From an uncultured Lachnospiraceae bacterium (GTDB taxonomy: Bacteria > Bacillota > Clostridia > Lachnospirales > Lachnospiraceae), in assembly GCA_949948735.1 (NCBI GenBank), contig CATLGV010000016.1, forward strand, positions 1 through 64,000: a DNA stretch of 64,000 nt, read 5' to 3'. Both the position numbers and the translations under genes were made by a program. Shown here one piece after another: positions 8,920 to 18,403 of this stretch; position 1 is the stretch's first letter; every line of letters begins with the position of its first letter. The notes under the pieces were generated by a model that did no database searches, was not told where the DNA came from, and worked only from the letters and a program-made list of their open reading frames with translations.

Positions 8920-9927
8920 ATGGACAGGGAATTACAGAAAAGGTGGCAGGCATATGAGCGGAAATGGCGCTTTCGTGACTTTTATTTTAATAAATGCCTC
9001 CGGCGGCACGGCATACTGAAATATTTCCACAGAGAGCCGGTAATGCTGTATTACGCGCACAAGTGGATATTGTCAAAGAAGAAGACCAACGACTATATTT
9101 ACAGGCTGCTTTTGACGGACAAGCCCTTTCTGGTGTGCAGGTTTGGCAATACGGAGCTGCAGACGGTTGTGGGTAATTTGAAGATTAAGATTATGGGACA
9201 TTCTGCAGAGGCGGACGCCTATCTGGATAAATGGTTTACACGGCTGGGAAAGGACTCGGGATTTTTCCCGGTCGACTATCGATATCTTGACCGTTTTACA
9301 GAGTGTATACTGGAGGCTTATCAGCAGGCGGATCTGCTTGCCATGTGGCATCTGAACATGGAGGACTTTGTTATAAACGAATATAAGCCGGAGGTGGACT
9401 TGACCTATCTGTTTCGTCTGGAGCCGTGGCTTACAAACGGCAGGCCATGGTCTGCAGCCCTGAAAGGGAAAAAGGTGCTGGTGATTCATCCGTTTGAGGA
9501 TACGATACGGGCGCAGTATGAGAAGCGGGAGCTGCTGTTTCCGGGTACGGAGATCCTGCCGGCATTTGAGCTGAAAACCCTGAAGGCGGTTCAGACGCTG
9601 TGCGGGGAGCGCGACGAGCGGTTTGAGACCTGGTTTGAAGCGCTGGAATATATGTATCAGGAGGCGCTGAAGATAGACTTTGACGTTGCGATTATCGGAT
9701 GCGGCGCATACGGAATGCCGCTTGCGGCAAGGCTTAAGCAGGCCGGAAAGCAGGCGATACACCTTGGCGGCGCGACCCAGCTTTTGTTTGGCATCAAGGG
9801 CAGGCGCTGGGAGGAGAACTATCCGTCAAAGATAGCGACCTGCTTTAACGACGCATGGACGTATCCTCTGGATTCGGAGAAGCCCGGCAAGGCGGGGACG
9901 GTGGAGAACGGGTGCTATTGGAAGTAG
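8920..9927 (+). CDS. GT-D-like glycan biosynthesis protein
   Basis: 335 aa from ATG 8920; a GTG at 8908 is also possible but sits only one base after GAAAGG. Key blocks are CRFGNTEL near residue 70, a histidine-rich middle (AMWHLN), KGKKVLVIHPFEDTI, FDVAIIGCGAYGMPLAA and KQAIHLGGATQLLFGIKG. This arrangement is found in proteins of polysaccharide clusters resembling the GT-D (DUF1792) fold, in which SRFGDGE and a C-terminal glycine-rich loop form the sugar-nucleotide site. It lies 19 bp after the preceding glycosyltransferase and its 3' end overlaps the end of a convergent membrane-protein gene by 13 bp. The family is recognised; substrate unknown. Confidence 0.6.
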   Translation: MDRELQKRWQAYERKWRFRDFYFNKCLRRHGILKYFHREPVMLYYAHKWILSKKKTNDYIYRLLLTDKPFLVCRFGNTELQTVVGNLKIKIMGHSAEADAYLDKWFTRLGKDSGFFPVDYRYLDRFTECILEAYQQADLLAMWHLNMEDFVINEYKPEVDLTYLFRLEPWLTNGRPWSAALKGKKVLVIHPFEDTIRAQYEKRELLFPGTEILPAFELKTLKAVQTLCGERDERFETWFEALEYMYQEALKIDFDVAIIGCGAYGMPLAARLKQAGKQAIHLGGATQLLFGIKGRRWEENYPSKIATCFNDAWTYPLDSEKPGKAGTVENGCYWK

Positions 9928-11621
9928 TTCCGGTACTCCGTATTCCGAAAGCCGTCCTTTAAGCCGTCGCCGCGCAGCTCCGTATTGGTAATCATCCAGG
10001 AGTGGACCGTGGACGGGAAATATCGATAGCTGTTGATGCGGTCTGATTTGGGGCTGTAAACGGTTACTCCGTTCATATCATAAGCGTCTACCTCGGAGGA
10101 GTCATAGTCCTTCTGCGCGATATAGTAGGGCGCCGTCAGGTTCTGCTTGATAAATACCATGTCGTCGGTGAAGTAATGATCCCAGTAAGGTGTAAGCACA
10201 AAAAACATCAGCAGGACAATACAGCCGCAGAGGAGCCGGTAGAAGCCGCGCTCCTTTTTGTATAGCCACATGCCCACGGAGAGCGCCGGAATCGCCAGAA
10301 GAAAGGCAAGCCCGTAGCGGATAAAGGGCGCCAAAAACAGCCATGCCACGGCGTTTAGGACGACGACGGCGTTGAGCAGGACAAGATTCCAGCAGATTTT
10401 CTTCCTGCAAAGGATGTGGTGCAGCAGGAGCACCATATCCAGAGCAAGCGCCAGCAGATTCGTCAGGATAAGCATCTGCGCGTACCGCTCCTGCGCCCCC
10501 CACCATACAGGCAGCCATTCCCGAAACGGCGTATCAATCAGGGCCGGATCATAGAGGCAGCGCGCCCAGGTCTTAATCTCCGCTGCGTCGATCGTGACGT
10601 ACTGCACAGGCAGCTTCCAGTCAAAGGAGAACAGGTCAATCGCCGGGAAGGGATACAGGAGCCACCCGGAAATGATTACATTGCGAATCAAAAACGGGAG
10701 CAGCGTCACAAGGCCGAGGGAAAGGTATACAAGCGTTTCCCTGCCGCGCTTTTCCCTGATGAGGAAAACAAGCGGATAAACGGCCAAAAGCACAAGCAGC
10801 CCCGCGGAGAGCTTGAGCGTCGCGATATATACGGCCAGGACGCTCAGCAGGCAGTAAGCGGTAATATCGCCGGTATGCGCTTCGATTTCCTCCGCCCAGC
10901 GCGCGATCAGGTACAGCGCGAAAAACATTGTCGGGTAATCGGACGCGGGTGAAACGCAGCCGGTTACGTTGACGAGCGCATAGAATAAAATCCCGATGCA
11001 GCATAAATCCGCGATATGCCGCTTGTGGGAGGAAAAGTCCTTTAAGCGGTGCAGCGCCCAGATGCAGAACAGCGCGGTGATAAAGCCGGTGGTGCAGTGG
11101 AGAGACGCGCCGCCCAGAAACGCCATGCTGAATAAGGCAGCGAGGCCAAAATATGAGCTGTTGTAGGCAAAATGCCACTGCAGATTGGCCAGCCCCTTAA
11201 CCACGCCGTACTCTTCATACCAACGGATAGCCTGCGCGTGATACAGATTGGTATCTGCGTGAATGGGGCCGCGCGAGGTAAAGAAGGCGATAAGCAGCAG
11301 GACGCCCAGATAGAGCACGCCGTCCCATGAAAGGAGAGTACGGGCAGCGCTCTTGAGCGGCTGAAGAATCTCTTTTCTGTATAAAACCGATACGGCCAGA
11401 CAGACAATCAACAGAATCAGATTGGCGACAAGCCCCACCTTGTAAAAAAGGCTGAAAACCTGCGCGTAGACCGTGCATATGACAAGCCCGCAGACAATGC
11501 TGCGCGAAAAGCTTACGGAACCGTCATGCCGAACCAGCCTGTCCAGGGCCTTAAAGAACGCAAAGCCGATGAGCTGTGCGGCAAACAGAATATACAGCCA
11601 GTTTAAGAATACGATGAACAT
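9915..11621 (-). CDS. LIC_10190-type multi-membrane glycan protein
   Basis: 568 aa on the minus strand. I use the ATG at 11621, preceded by GCGAGG on its strand, not the GTG at 11654. About 12 hydrophobic segments fill the first 470 residues, and the C-terminal 100 residues are hydrophilic. Near residue 120 the block HADTNLYHAQAIRWYEEYG is diagnostic of the LIC_10190 family of bacterial membrane proteins, which look like lipid-linked-sugar (GT-C) glycosyltransferases. It probably transfers sugar on the outer membrane face. It is the only clear minus-strand gene in the window, convergent with its left neighbour and divergent from its right one, with its own promoter. The enzymatic role is inferred. 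Confidence 0.7.
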   Translation of the reverse strand: MFIVFLNWLYILFAAQLIGFAFFKALDRLVRHDGSVSFSRSIVCGLVICTVYAQVFSLFYKVGLVANLILLIVCLAVSVLYRKEILQPLKSAARTLLSWDGVLYLGVLLLIAFFTSRGPIHADTNLYHAQAIRWYEEYGVVKGLANLQWHFAYNSSYFGLAALFSMAFLGGASLHCTTGFITALFCIWALHRLKDFSSHKRHIADLCCIGILFYALVNVTGCVSPASDYPTMFFALYLIARWAEEIEAHTGDITAYCLLSVLAVYIATLKLSAGLLVLLAVYPLVFLIREKRGRETLVYLSLGLVTLLPFLIRNVIISGWLLYPFPAIDLFSFDWKLPVQYVTIDAAEIKTWARCLYDPALIDTPFREWLPVWWGAQERYAQMLILTNLLALALDMVLLLHHILCRKKICWNLVLLNAVVVLNAVAWLFLAPFIRYGLAFLLAIPALSVGMWLYKKERGFYRLLCGCIVLLMFFVLTPYWDHYFTDDMVFIKQNLTAPYYIAQKDYDSSEVDAYDMNGVTVYSPKSDRINSYRYFPSTVHSWMITNTELRGDGLKDGFRNTEYRNYFQ

Positions 11622-11678
11622 AGCGTAGCGCCTCGCTTTCAATAAATTCGGCACAGAGAGGAAGCCGTACCGCTTCTT

Positions 11679-11708
11679 ATTATACTATAAGACCATGTTT
11701 TCATGCAA
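11679..11708 (-). promoter_or_regulatory. Minus-strand promoter for the LIC_10190-type gene
   Basis: Read on the minus strand, TTGCAT (11708-11703) and TATAAT (11684-11679) are separated by 18 bp. A start near 11672 leaves a leader of about 50 bases. It lies back to back with the plus-strand promoter at 11724-11752. Confidence 0.6.
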
Positions 11709-11723
11709 TACGCGTAAAAAATA

Positions 11724-11752
11724 TTGGCAAAAGGGGCAGAATGAAATATAAT
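11724..11752 (+). promoter_or_regulatory. Strong sigma-A-like promoter of the glycan operon
   Basis: TTGGCA (11724-11729), a 17 bp spacer and a perfect TATAAT (11747-11752) lie 33 bp before the GT4 gene. The -35 boxes of the divergent promoters are only 15 bp apart, so one regulator could control both directions. Confidence 0.7.
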
Positions 11753-11784
11753 AAAAGATAACACAATTTGGAGATGAGGAGAAA

Positions 11785-12882
11785 ATGCGGCTGATTATAG
11801 ACTGCTTTAAATTAGTAAAGGGCGCCGGCAAGAGCATCGGGATTTACAATCTGGCGCTGCATCTGGTGCGTGAGCTTGCGGCGGAGTCCGGGGACAGGCA
11901 CGAGCTTATTGTGCTGGGGAATGCGCATAACCGCAGGGATTTTGCGGCAGAGGGCGTCCGCTTTATCGAGATACGTAAGAATCCGCTGAATAAAGCGGTA
12001 TGTGTTTTCTGGGAGCTTTTTACGGTTTCCGTCATTGCAAAGAAGATGCGGGCGGACAAGCTGCTCCTTCCGCGGGGATACGCGTCGATGCTTCATTTGA
12101 CGAAGGAATATGTCATTATTCACGATATGATTCCCTTTTATTATCACGAGCATTATCCCGGCGCGTTAAACCGCCTCGAGAATTTTTACATCATGCGGCG
12201 GCTTCGGGCCTCCGCGAGAAAAGCCGATCATGTCATCACAATATCGGAGGCGTCCAAAAGAGACATTATCCGATACGCACGCACGGACGCGCGTCGGATA
12301 ACAGTCATTTACAACGGGTACAACGCGATTGCGGACCGGCAGTACGAGGAGGCATCTGCACCGTATATTGTGGCAATGACCTCTGACCTGCCGCACAAAA
12401 ACGCAGCCGGTATTGTGAAGAGCTACGCGGCGTACTGCGGCCTGACAGAGAACCCTGTCCCGCTGAAGCTTATCGGCATAAAGGACGCGTCGTCGTTTGG
12501 CGTGGATGAAAATGTGCTTAAAAATATTACCTGCATCAAGTATGTGGAAAAGAACGAGGAGCTGCATCAGATGATTCATGGGGCCAGGGTATTTGTGTTC
12601 CTTTCGCTGGCGGAGGGCTTTGGGTTTCCGCCGATTGAAGCGATGCAGCTGGGGACGCCGGTGATCTGCTCGGACAGAAGCTCCCTGCCGGAGGTGGCGG
12701 GTGACGCGGCGGTTTATGTCAATCCCGAGGACTATGGCCAGGTGGCGGAGGCGATTAAGAAAATGGTCGACGGGGATATGGATATTCATAAATTGTGTCA
12801 GAAGGGTAAGGCTAATATAGAACGATTCGATTGGAAGAAGACAGGAAAGAAATACAGAGAGGTATTGTTTGAATGGAATTAG
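11785..12882 (+). CDS. GT4 family glycosyltransferase
   Basis: 365 aa, ATG after GGAGATGAGGAG. The N-terminal Rossmann half has a GAGKSIGIYNL nucleotide-sugar contact loop, VIIHDMIPF and the HVITISEASKRDII block. The C-terminal half has YIVAMTSDLPHKN and, at the catalytic site, SLAEGFGFPPIEAM, the E-x7-E motif of retaining GT4 (GT-B fold) enzymes. It should transfer a sugar from a nucleotide donor to a lipid-linked acceptor at the cytoplasmic face. It heads an operon behind a strong promoter and overlaps the next gene by 10 bp. Sugar specificity cannot be read from the sequence. Confidence 0.88.
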   Translation: MRLIIDCFKLVKGAGKSIGIYNLALHLVRELAAESGDRHELIVLGNAHNRRDFAAEGVRFIEIRKNPLNKAVCVFWELFTVSVIAKKMRADKLLLPRGYASMLHLTKEYVIIHDMIPFYYHEHYPGALNRLENFYIMRRLRASARKADHVITISEASKRDIIRYARTDARRITVIYNGYNAIADRQYEEASAPYIVAMTSDLPHKNAAGIVKSYAAYCGLTENPVPLKLIGIKDASSFGVDENVLKNITCIKYVEKNEELHQMIHGARVFVFLSLAEGFGFPPIEAMQLGTPVICSDRSSLPEVAGDAAVYVNPEDYGQVAEAIKKMVDGDMDIHKLCQKGKANIERFDWKKTGKKYREVLFEWN

Positions 12883-14444
12883 ATATATTTGCCCGGCTGA
12901 ACAAAAGAATCCCCGGACATACAAAAATCTGCTTTGTGACGGGGCTGCTTGTCGGATGGCTGACGCATTTCTATATGCTGACGCACAAGCTTGTAAACTG
13001 GGATGATATCAACAATCTTGAGGCATGGGGCAGCGGCGATTATCTTGGCAGATGGTTTTTGAAGTATATTCATAAGCTTGGCAGCTCGTACAGTATTCCG
13101 GCGGTGCGCGGTTTTATCTTCATTTTATGTCTGACGCTGTCCGCATGTGTGATTCTTGAAATTGTGCAGATAAAGAGCGCCCTGGGAGCGGTTCTTGTGC
13201 CGGCGGTGCTGCTGACGTTTCCAAGCGCGGTCAGTACGATGACCTTTATGTTTATGGCGCATACCTCGGGGATTGCTATTTTGATGACGTGTATGGCCGT
13301 TTATCTGCTGCGCCGGTACCGGTTTGGCTGGCTGCCCTGTATGCCTTTGCTGATTTGCGCGCTCGGCACCTATCAGAGCTATGTCAGCTTTGCGATTACG
13401 CTGATGCTGATGGGTATGCTTTCGGATATTTTTCACGGAAAGAAATTTGGCGGGGTGCTGCGGCAGGGCATTCTGTATGCGGTCGTGCTGGGGGCAAGCG
13501 TATGGATTTACATGCAGCTTTCCCATATCATCTGGCCCAATATTGACAACGAGACCTACGGCGGGGTAGGCAGTATGGGGGAGATTGCGCTCGGCGAGAT
13601 GCCCAGGCTGATTGCGAGGTGCTATAAGCGGTTTCTGGAATATTTCCTTTGGAAGCCGTTTGCGTTTGTGAGCCGGACCGCGCGGCGCGCCAATACGCTT
13701 ACCTGTGCGCTGGCGTTTGCCCTGTTTGGGGCTTTGGCGATACAGCGCAGGCTGTATCGGGAGATACTGACGTTTTTGATGGCGGTTCTCGTCTGCTTTC
13801 TGATGCCGCTTGCGGCGGCCTTTATCTATTTTATGGCGCCGGAGGCGGAGTATTCCATGCTGATGCTCTATCCGTACGCGCTGGTCTATGTCGAGGTGCT
13901 GGCGCTGCTCGAGTACTGTATGCAGGACTGGAATAAGATAAAGACGCCGCAAAAATGGCGGCAGTGGGCGGCGCAGGGGATGGTGCTGGTAACGGCGGCG
14001 ACGATATTTGTGAGCTGCTATACGGATTATCTGCTTGCAAACCGCGCGTATCTGCGCACCGACATGGCGACGGAGCGGGTGAAGGCTTATTTCAACCGGG
14101 TCATTGCGATGGCGGAATCATCGCCGGGCTTTCAGGCACAGGACAGGATAGCCCTGCTTGGTGAATTCCATTACAGAGAGAACCCGAGCAGCGTGGAGCT
14201 GGATCTGTTTGATTCGGAGGACCTGAGAGAGCTGTCGGGGGTTGCGCTGGAGAACGGCCTGATTACGTCCGGCGCGCGGGAGAATTTTATCAGGACCTTT
14301 ATCGGCTATGAGACGGCGCCGCTGGAGCGGGAGCAGAAGGAGGCGCTGATGAATACGGAGGCGTACCGGGACATGCCGGTTTATCCCCAGGACGGATGTG
14401 TGAAGCAGATTGACGGCATATGGGTTGTGAAGATGTGCGAATAA
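12873..14444 (+). CDS. GtrII-like membrane glucosyltransferase
   Basis: 523 aa. There are about 10-12 hydrophobic segments up to residue 390, then a soluble C-terminal domain. The first outside loop contains NWDDINNLEAWGSGDYLGRW, matching the acidic and GRW signature of the GtrII glucosyltransferase domain. GtrII proteins take glucose from an undecaprenyl-phosphate carrier and add it to a glycan outside the membrane, working with a GtrB that loads the carrier and a GtrA that flips it. A GtrB-like gene follows 19 bp downstream and a GtrA-like gene lies at 49338, consistent with this role. It overlaps the GT4 gene by 10 bp, suggesting coupled translation. Confidence 0.75.
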   Translation: MELDIFARLNKRIPGHTKICFVTGLLVGWLTHFYMLTHKLVNWDDINNLEAWGSGDYLGRWFLKYIHKLGSSYSIPAVRGFIFILCLTLSACVILEIVQIKSALGAVLVPAVLLTFPSAVSTMTFMFMAHTSGIAILMTCMAVYLLRRYRFGWLPCMPLLICALGTYQSYVSFAITLMLMGMLSDIFHGKKFGGVLRQGILYAVVLGASVWIYMQLSHIIWPNIDNETYGGVGSMGEIALGEMPRLIARCYKRFLEYFLWKPFAFVSRTARRANTLTCALAFALFGALAIQRRLYREILTFLMAVLVCFLMPLAAAFIYFMAPEAEYSMLMLYPYALVYVEVLALLEYCMQDWNKIKTPQKWRQWAAQGMVLVTAATIFVSCYTDYLLANRAYLRTDMATERVKAYFNRVIAMAESSPGFQAQDRIALLGEFHYRENPSSVELDLFDSEDLRELSGVALENGLITSGARENFIRTFIGYETAPLEREQKEALMNTEAYRDMPVYPQDGCVKQIDGIWVVKMCE

Positions 14445-14463
14445 GAATAAAGGACGTGGCAGA

Positions 14464-15444
14464 GTGGAGAAGGACAGAAGGGGCGGTACGCTCTATATTG
14501 TAGTACCGTGCTATAACGAGGAAGAGGCTTTGGAGACATCGGCAAAGGCCCTGCTGGACAAGCTGCAGGGGCTGCAGGCGCAGCAGATCGTATCGGACAG
14601 GAGCCGCATTGTCTTTGTGGATGACGGCTCCAAAGACCGGACATGGGACATTATCGACAGGCTGTATCGTGAGAACGAGAGCGTTATCGGGCTGCGTTTT
14701 GCCAATAACAGGGGGCATCAGAACGCGATTCTCGCGGGGATGATGTACGCCAGAGCCTACTGTGATTTTACGATTACAATCGATGCGGATTTGCAGCAGG
14801 ACATTAACGCGATGGAGGCCTTTATCGCCGAGTATGACAAAGGAAGCGAGATTGTCTACGGCGTCAGGCGGTCGAGAAACACGGACGGGTTCTTTAAGAG
14901 AACGTCCGGCACGCTGTTCTATAAAATGATGCATTTTATGGGATGCAATATCTATGAGAATTCCGCCGATTATCGTCTGATGAGCGCAAAGGCACTCGAG
15001 GCGCTTTCGGAGTACGGGGAGGTCAATCTGTTCCTGCGGGGAATCATACCGGATATCGGCCTGCAGTCGGCGGTCGTTTACTTTGACGTATTTCCGCGGA
15101 TGCAGGGGCAGTCCAAATATTCGCTGTCCAAAATGCTTACGCTGGCCGCGGACGGCATTACCTCGTTCAGCATCAAGCCGATTCGCATGGTGTTTGCAAT
15201 GGGCGTATTGGCGCTGCTTGTCGGCTTTGGGATGATTATACACATTGTCTATGAGCATTATTTCGGCTATACGGTAAGCGGATGGTCGTCCATATTGATG
15301 TCCATATGGATTCTGGGCGGCGCCGTACTGATTTCGCTTGGCATTATCGGGGAATATGTGGGGCGCAGCTACATGGAGATCAAGCGGCGTCCGAGATACT
15401 ATTTTCAGGATGTGCTCTCGAGAGAGAAGGATGCGGAAAGCTGA
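14464..15444 (+). CDS. GtrB-like polyprenyl-phosphate glycosyltransferase (GT2)
   Basis: 326 aa from GTG 14464, nine bases after AAGGA. The GT2 (GT-A fold) domain spans residues 1-230: YIVVPCYNEEEAL, VFVDDGSKDRTW and the metal-binding DADLQQD, then GVRRSRNTDGFFKRTSG. Two transmembrane helices follow (about 240-265 and 275-300), the usual layout of DPM1/GtrB/ArnC enzymes. These transfer glucose or a similar sugar from a nucleotide donor to undecaprenyl phosphate. Pairing with the adjacent GtrII-like gene points to side-chain decoration of an exported glycan. Sugar identity is inferred from the family only. Confidence 0.88.
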   Translation: MEKDRRGGTLYIVVPCYNEEEALETSAKALLDKLQGLQAQQIVSDRSRIVFVDDGSKDRTWDIIDRLYRENESVIGLRFANNRGHQNAILAGMMYARAYCDFTITIDADLQQDINAMEAFIAEYDKGSEIVYGVRRSRNTDGFFKRTSGTLFYKMMHFMGCNIYENSADYRLMSAKALEALSEYGEVNLFLRGIIPDIGLQSAVVYFDVFPRMQGQSKYSLSKMLTLAADGITSFSIKPIRMVFAMGVLALLVGFGMIIHIVYEHYFGYTVSGWSSILMSIWILGGAVLISLGIIGEYVGRSYMEIKRRPRYYFQDVLSREKDAES

Positions 15445-15530
15445 GACCGTTTGCGCATGCAAAGCGGCACGGCCGATATGGCTGCAGAAGCGGACATACG
15501 GATAATAAGCTGCGAATGAGGAGGTGCGGT

Positions 15531-17348
15531 ATGCGCGGTTCTCTGGATATATTCTGGAAGAGATACGGGGGCAGATTCCTGCAGGCGGTATACGCATTGG
15601 CTGTCGTGTGCTGTTTCCCCGCGTTTTTAAAGCTGGGCGGTACGGTTGCGTTTACCTACAGCGGGTTTTCGGTGATTTTGTATGCGCTCGTCGTATGGTC
15701 GCTCGCGCGTTTTTGGGAGCGCTTCCGGAAAGGCCGCCGAATTGAAAAGGCAGGGCTTTGTCTGTTATCGTTCGCGTTTCTGCTGTGTATGGCATGGGGG
15801 CGCATGCTGGATGATAAAGGGTATCTGGACATGCGTGACATCAGGGGCTGGGCCGCGCCGGTGCTGACAGCGCCGTATGCCGCGATGCTGCTTTACAAGA
15901 TATATGCCGATATGGAGGCGGTGCTTTGCGTCAGGCGGGCACAAACGGCGCTTGATGCGGCCCCGGCGTCGAGGACGGAGCTTGCGCGGTATTTTATATT
16001 TCTGACAGTCTGCTGGGGGATTGTACTGCTGGGCGTGTTCCCGGGGTTTTTTGTGTATGATGCGGCAGATGAGCTTTTAGAGGTGATAACGCGTCAGTTT
16101 ACGACGCATCATCCGCTGCTTCATGTGCTTTATCTGGGCGGCGTGGTGCAGGCGGGCTATAAGCTGTTCGGCGATTATAATGCCGGTATTTTGCTGTTTT
16201 CGCTGCTACAGACGGCCCTGTTCGCATGCGGGATTGTTTACATGGCTGCCAGAATGCATATATTGGGCTTTGGCAGGCAGTTCTGCCGCATTGTTATCGC
16301 GTTTATGGGGCTTTTTCCGGTGATACCGATGTGCGTGCTCTGCTCCGCAAAGGACAGTATTTTTGCGCTGGTGGTGCTGCTGTGGGTGCTGGAGTCGTAT
16401 GAGGTCTTTCGCTTCCCGGGAAAGCGCATCGGGGCCAGATGGATTCTGTGGTCCGTGCTTTTATGCCTGCTGCGGCATAACGCCCTGTATGCGCTGCTTG
16501 TAACGGGCGGCGTGCTGGCATTTATATCGAAGGAGCGGCGAAAAGGCGTGCTCGTGTCGCTGCTTGTCGGCGTGGCCGCGGCAGAGTTTGTATCGTTTGG
16601 GCTGGCCGGCGCGTTTGGCGCGCAGGCGTCGGGGCATCAGGAGCTTTTGACGGTACCCATCCAGCAGCTTGCAAGGACATGGCAATTGGCGCCGGAGACG
16701 TTTTCCGATGCGGAGAAGCAAAAGCTGTACGAATATCTGCCGGCGCCGTATCTGGCCCGCTACAGGGATAAGCTGTCGGACGGGGTAAAAATCGGCTTTG
16801 TGAATGAAGCGTATGAAGCTGCGCCGGCAGGCTTTTGGCGGCTGTGGTTCACAGGACTGACAAGGGCGCCGGCGTCGTATCTGGACGCGTGGCTTCTGAC
16901 CTCCTACGGATACTGGTATCCGGATACGGTGATCGACGTGTACGCGGGCAATACGGTATATACCTATACATACGGGGAGAACGCCTATTTTGGTTATGAG
17001 ACGGAGCAGCCCGGCGCGCGGGCGTCCCTGATTCCCGCGATAGGCAATTTCTACCGCAGGCTGTCGCTGGAGATATACAAGGAAAAGCTGCCGGTGATTT
17101 CCCTGCTGTTTTCGCCGGGATTTATGCTGTGGGGGATGCTGTTTTGCCTGGGGTATCTGGTAAAGACCCGCGGCTTTCAGGGAATACTGCCATATATGAT
17201 ACTGGTTTTTATGGTGGCGACGCTGCTTCTGGGGCCGACCTTTCTGCCCAGATATGTATTTTTTCTCTGGTTTTGTATTCCGTTTATGATAGGAGACATT
17301 GTATACGGCTGTCGGGAAAAGGAGCCCTGCGCCGACGGCGGGGCGTAG
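15531..17348 (+). CDS. DUF6020-family membrane protein
   Basis: 605 aa. The ATG at 15531 is preceded by GAGGAGG; longer in-frame versions overlap the GtrB gene and were rejected. Around 12 hydrophobic segments are visible. Conserved-looking blocks are FPGFFVYDAADELLEV, then TTHHPLLHVLYLGGV near residues 185-215, and CSAKDSIFALVVLLW near 275, matching the DUF6020 family found in Firmicute polysaccharide loci. The acidic first loop followed by HHP resembles the layout of GT-C enzymes using lipid-linked sugars, so an extracytoplasmic glycosyltransferase is the likely role. No biochemical function is established for the family that I know of. Confidence 0.65.
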   Translation: MRGSLDIFWKRYGGRFLQAVYALAVVCCFPAFLKLGGTVAFTYSGFSVILYALVVWSLARFWERFRKGRRIEKAGLCLLSFAFLLCMAWGRMLDDKGYLDMRDIRGWAAPVLTAPYAAMLLYKIYADMEAVLCVRRAQTALDAAPASRTELARYFIFLTVCWGIVLLGVFPGFFVYDAADELLEVITRQFTTHHPLLHVLYLGGVVQAGYKLFGDYNAGILLFSLLQTALFACGIVYMAARMHILGFGRQFCRIVIAFMGLFPVIPMCVLCSAKDSIFALVVLLWVLESYEVFRFPGKRIGARWILWSVLLCLLRHNALYALLVTGGVLAFISKERRKGVLVSLLVGVAAAEFVSFGLAGAFGAQASGHQELLTVPIQQLARTWQLAPETFSDAEKQKLYEYLPAPYLARYRDKLSDGVKIGFVNEAYEAAPAGFWRLWFTGLTRAPASYLDAWLLTSYGYWYPDTVIDVYAGNTVYTYTYGENAYFGYETEQPGARASLIPAIGNFYRRLSLEIYKEKLPVISLLFSPGFMLWGMLFCLGYLVKTRGFQGILPYMILVFMVATLLLGPTFLPRYVFFLWFCIPFMIGDIVYGCREKEPCADGGA

Positions 17349-17399
17349 TATAATAAAGCGGATGCGGGCGTTGTCCGCATGGCGGAAATGGAGGAAATG

Positions 17400-18347
17400 A
17401 TGATTGCACTGGTAGGTTATACGGGATTTGTAGGCAGTAATATTTACGCGCGGGCGCGCAACCGCATCGAGGGTGTATTTGACTCCAAAAACATTGAGAA
17501 GGCATACGGGCTGGAGCCGGAGCTTTTGATTTACGCAGGGCTTCCGGCGCAGAAGCGCCTTGCGAACAGCGCGCCGGAGCAGGATCTGGGAATGATGCTT
17601 CAGGCCTGTGAGAATATCCGGCTGATCAATCCCAAAAAGCCGGTATTGATTTCCACGGTTGACGTGTACCGGCATCCCGCCGGCGTTGACGAGAACAGCG
17701 CCGCTTATACCGCCGCGGATCCCCAGGACGGCGTACAGCCGTACGGGCTCAACCGTTATTATTTTGAGTCGTGGCTGCAGAAGGAGTATCGGGAGGGACT
17801 GATTATCCGGCTGCCGTCGCTTTACGGGCTCCACATTAAAAAGAGCTTTATCTATGATTATCTCAATGTCATTCCGCCGGTGCTGAGCCAGGAAAAGCTG
17901 CAGGAGCTGACGGAAAAGGACGCGGCGCTGAAGGACTGCTATGAGCGGCAGGCGGACGGAAGCTACAGGTGCAAAAGGATACCGGAGGCGGAGAAGGGGC
18001 CGTTAAAGGAACGGTTCAGAAAGACCGGGATTACGGCGCTAAGCTTTACGGACAGCCGAAGCACCTATCAGTTTTATCCACTCAGCCGTCTCTGGGAGGA
18101 TATCCAGACGGCAATCGATATGGATATCCGGGTATTGAATCTGGTGACGGAGCCGGTTTCCGTCGGAGAGCTTTATGCGTATCTTACGGGGAACACCTTT
18201 GAGAACCGGCTGGACGGGGCGCCCGCGCAGTATGACTGCAGGACGGTTTACGCCGAAAAATTCGGCGGCAGAGACGGATATATTTGTACGAAGGACGAGA
18301 TACTAAAGGATATTAAGCGCTTTGTCGAGACCTATGGGCGCGGCTGA
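17400..18347 (+). CDS. NAD(P)-dependent sugar epimerase/dehydratase (SDR)
   Basis: 315 aa from ATG 17400, five bases after GGAGG (17390-17394); ATG 17397 is equally in frame. The Rossmann start MIALVGYTGFVGSN carries the GxxGxxG-type dinucleotide loop. A Thr-Val-Asp-Val-Tyr block (ISTVDVYRHP) and YGLNRYYFESWL supply the serine/threonine and YxxxK-like region, although the lysine position reads E, so catalysis may be altered. It lacks features that would identify it as RmlD, and the middle (residues 150-215) is longer than in simple epimerases. A small stem with GCGGA/TCCGC arms (17358-17378) precedes the gene. Likely role: sugar-nucleotide modification, exact reaction unknown. Confidence 0.65.
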   Translation: MIALVGYTGFVGSNIYARARNRIEGVFDSKNIEKAYGLEPELLIYAGLPAQKRLANSAPEQDLGMMLQACENIRLINPKKPVLISTVDVYRHPAGVDENSAAYTAADPQDGVQPYGLNRYYFESWLQKEYREGLIIRLPSLYGLHIKKSFIYDYLNVIPPVLSQEKLQELTEKDAALKDCYERQADGSYRCKRIPEAEKGPLKERFRKTGITALSFTDSRSTYQFYPLSRLWEDIQTAIDMDIRVLNLVTEPVSVGELYAYLTGNTFENRLDGAPAQYDCRTVYAEKFGGRDGYICTKDEILKDIKRFVETYGRG

Positions 18348-18403
18348 GCGCATCGGGACGAAGCAGTATTTAACGCAGGCGCAGAGAAAGGAATAGCGGT
18401 TCC

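Noticed and set aside
14299-17834. Long minus-strand frames (430-460 codons) across GtrB and DUF6020 genes
   Set aside because: They are shadows of GC-rich coding genes with clear family motifs on the plus strand.
17400-18347. SDR gene as the missing rmlD
   Set aside because: Its active-site region lacks the expected lysine and no RmlD-specific block is visible.
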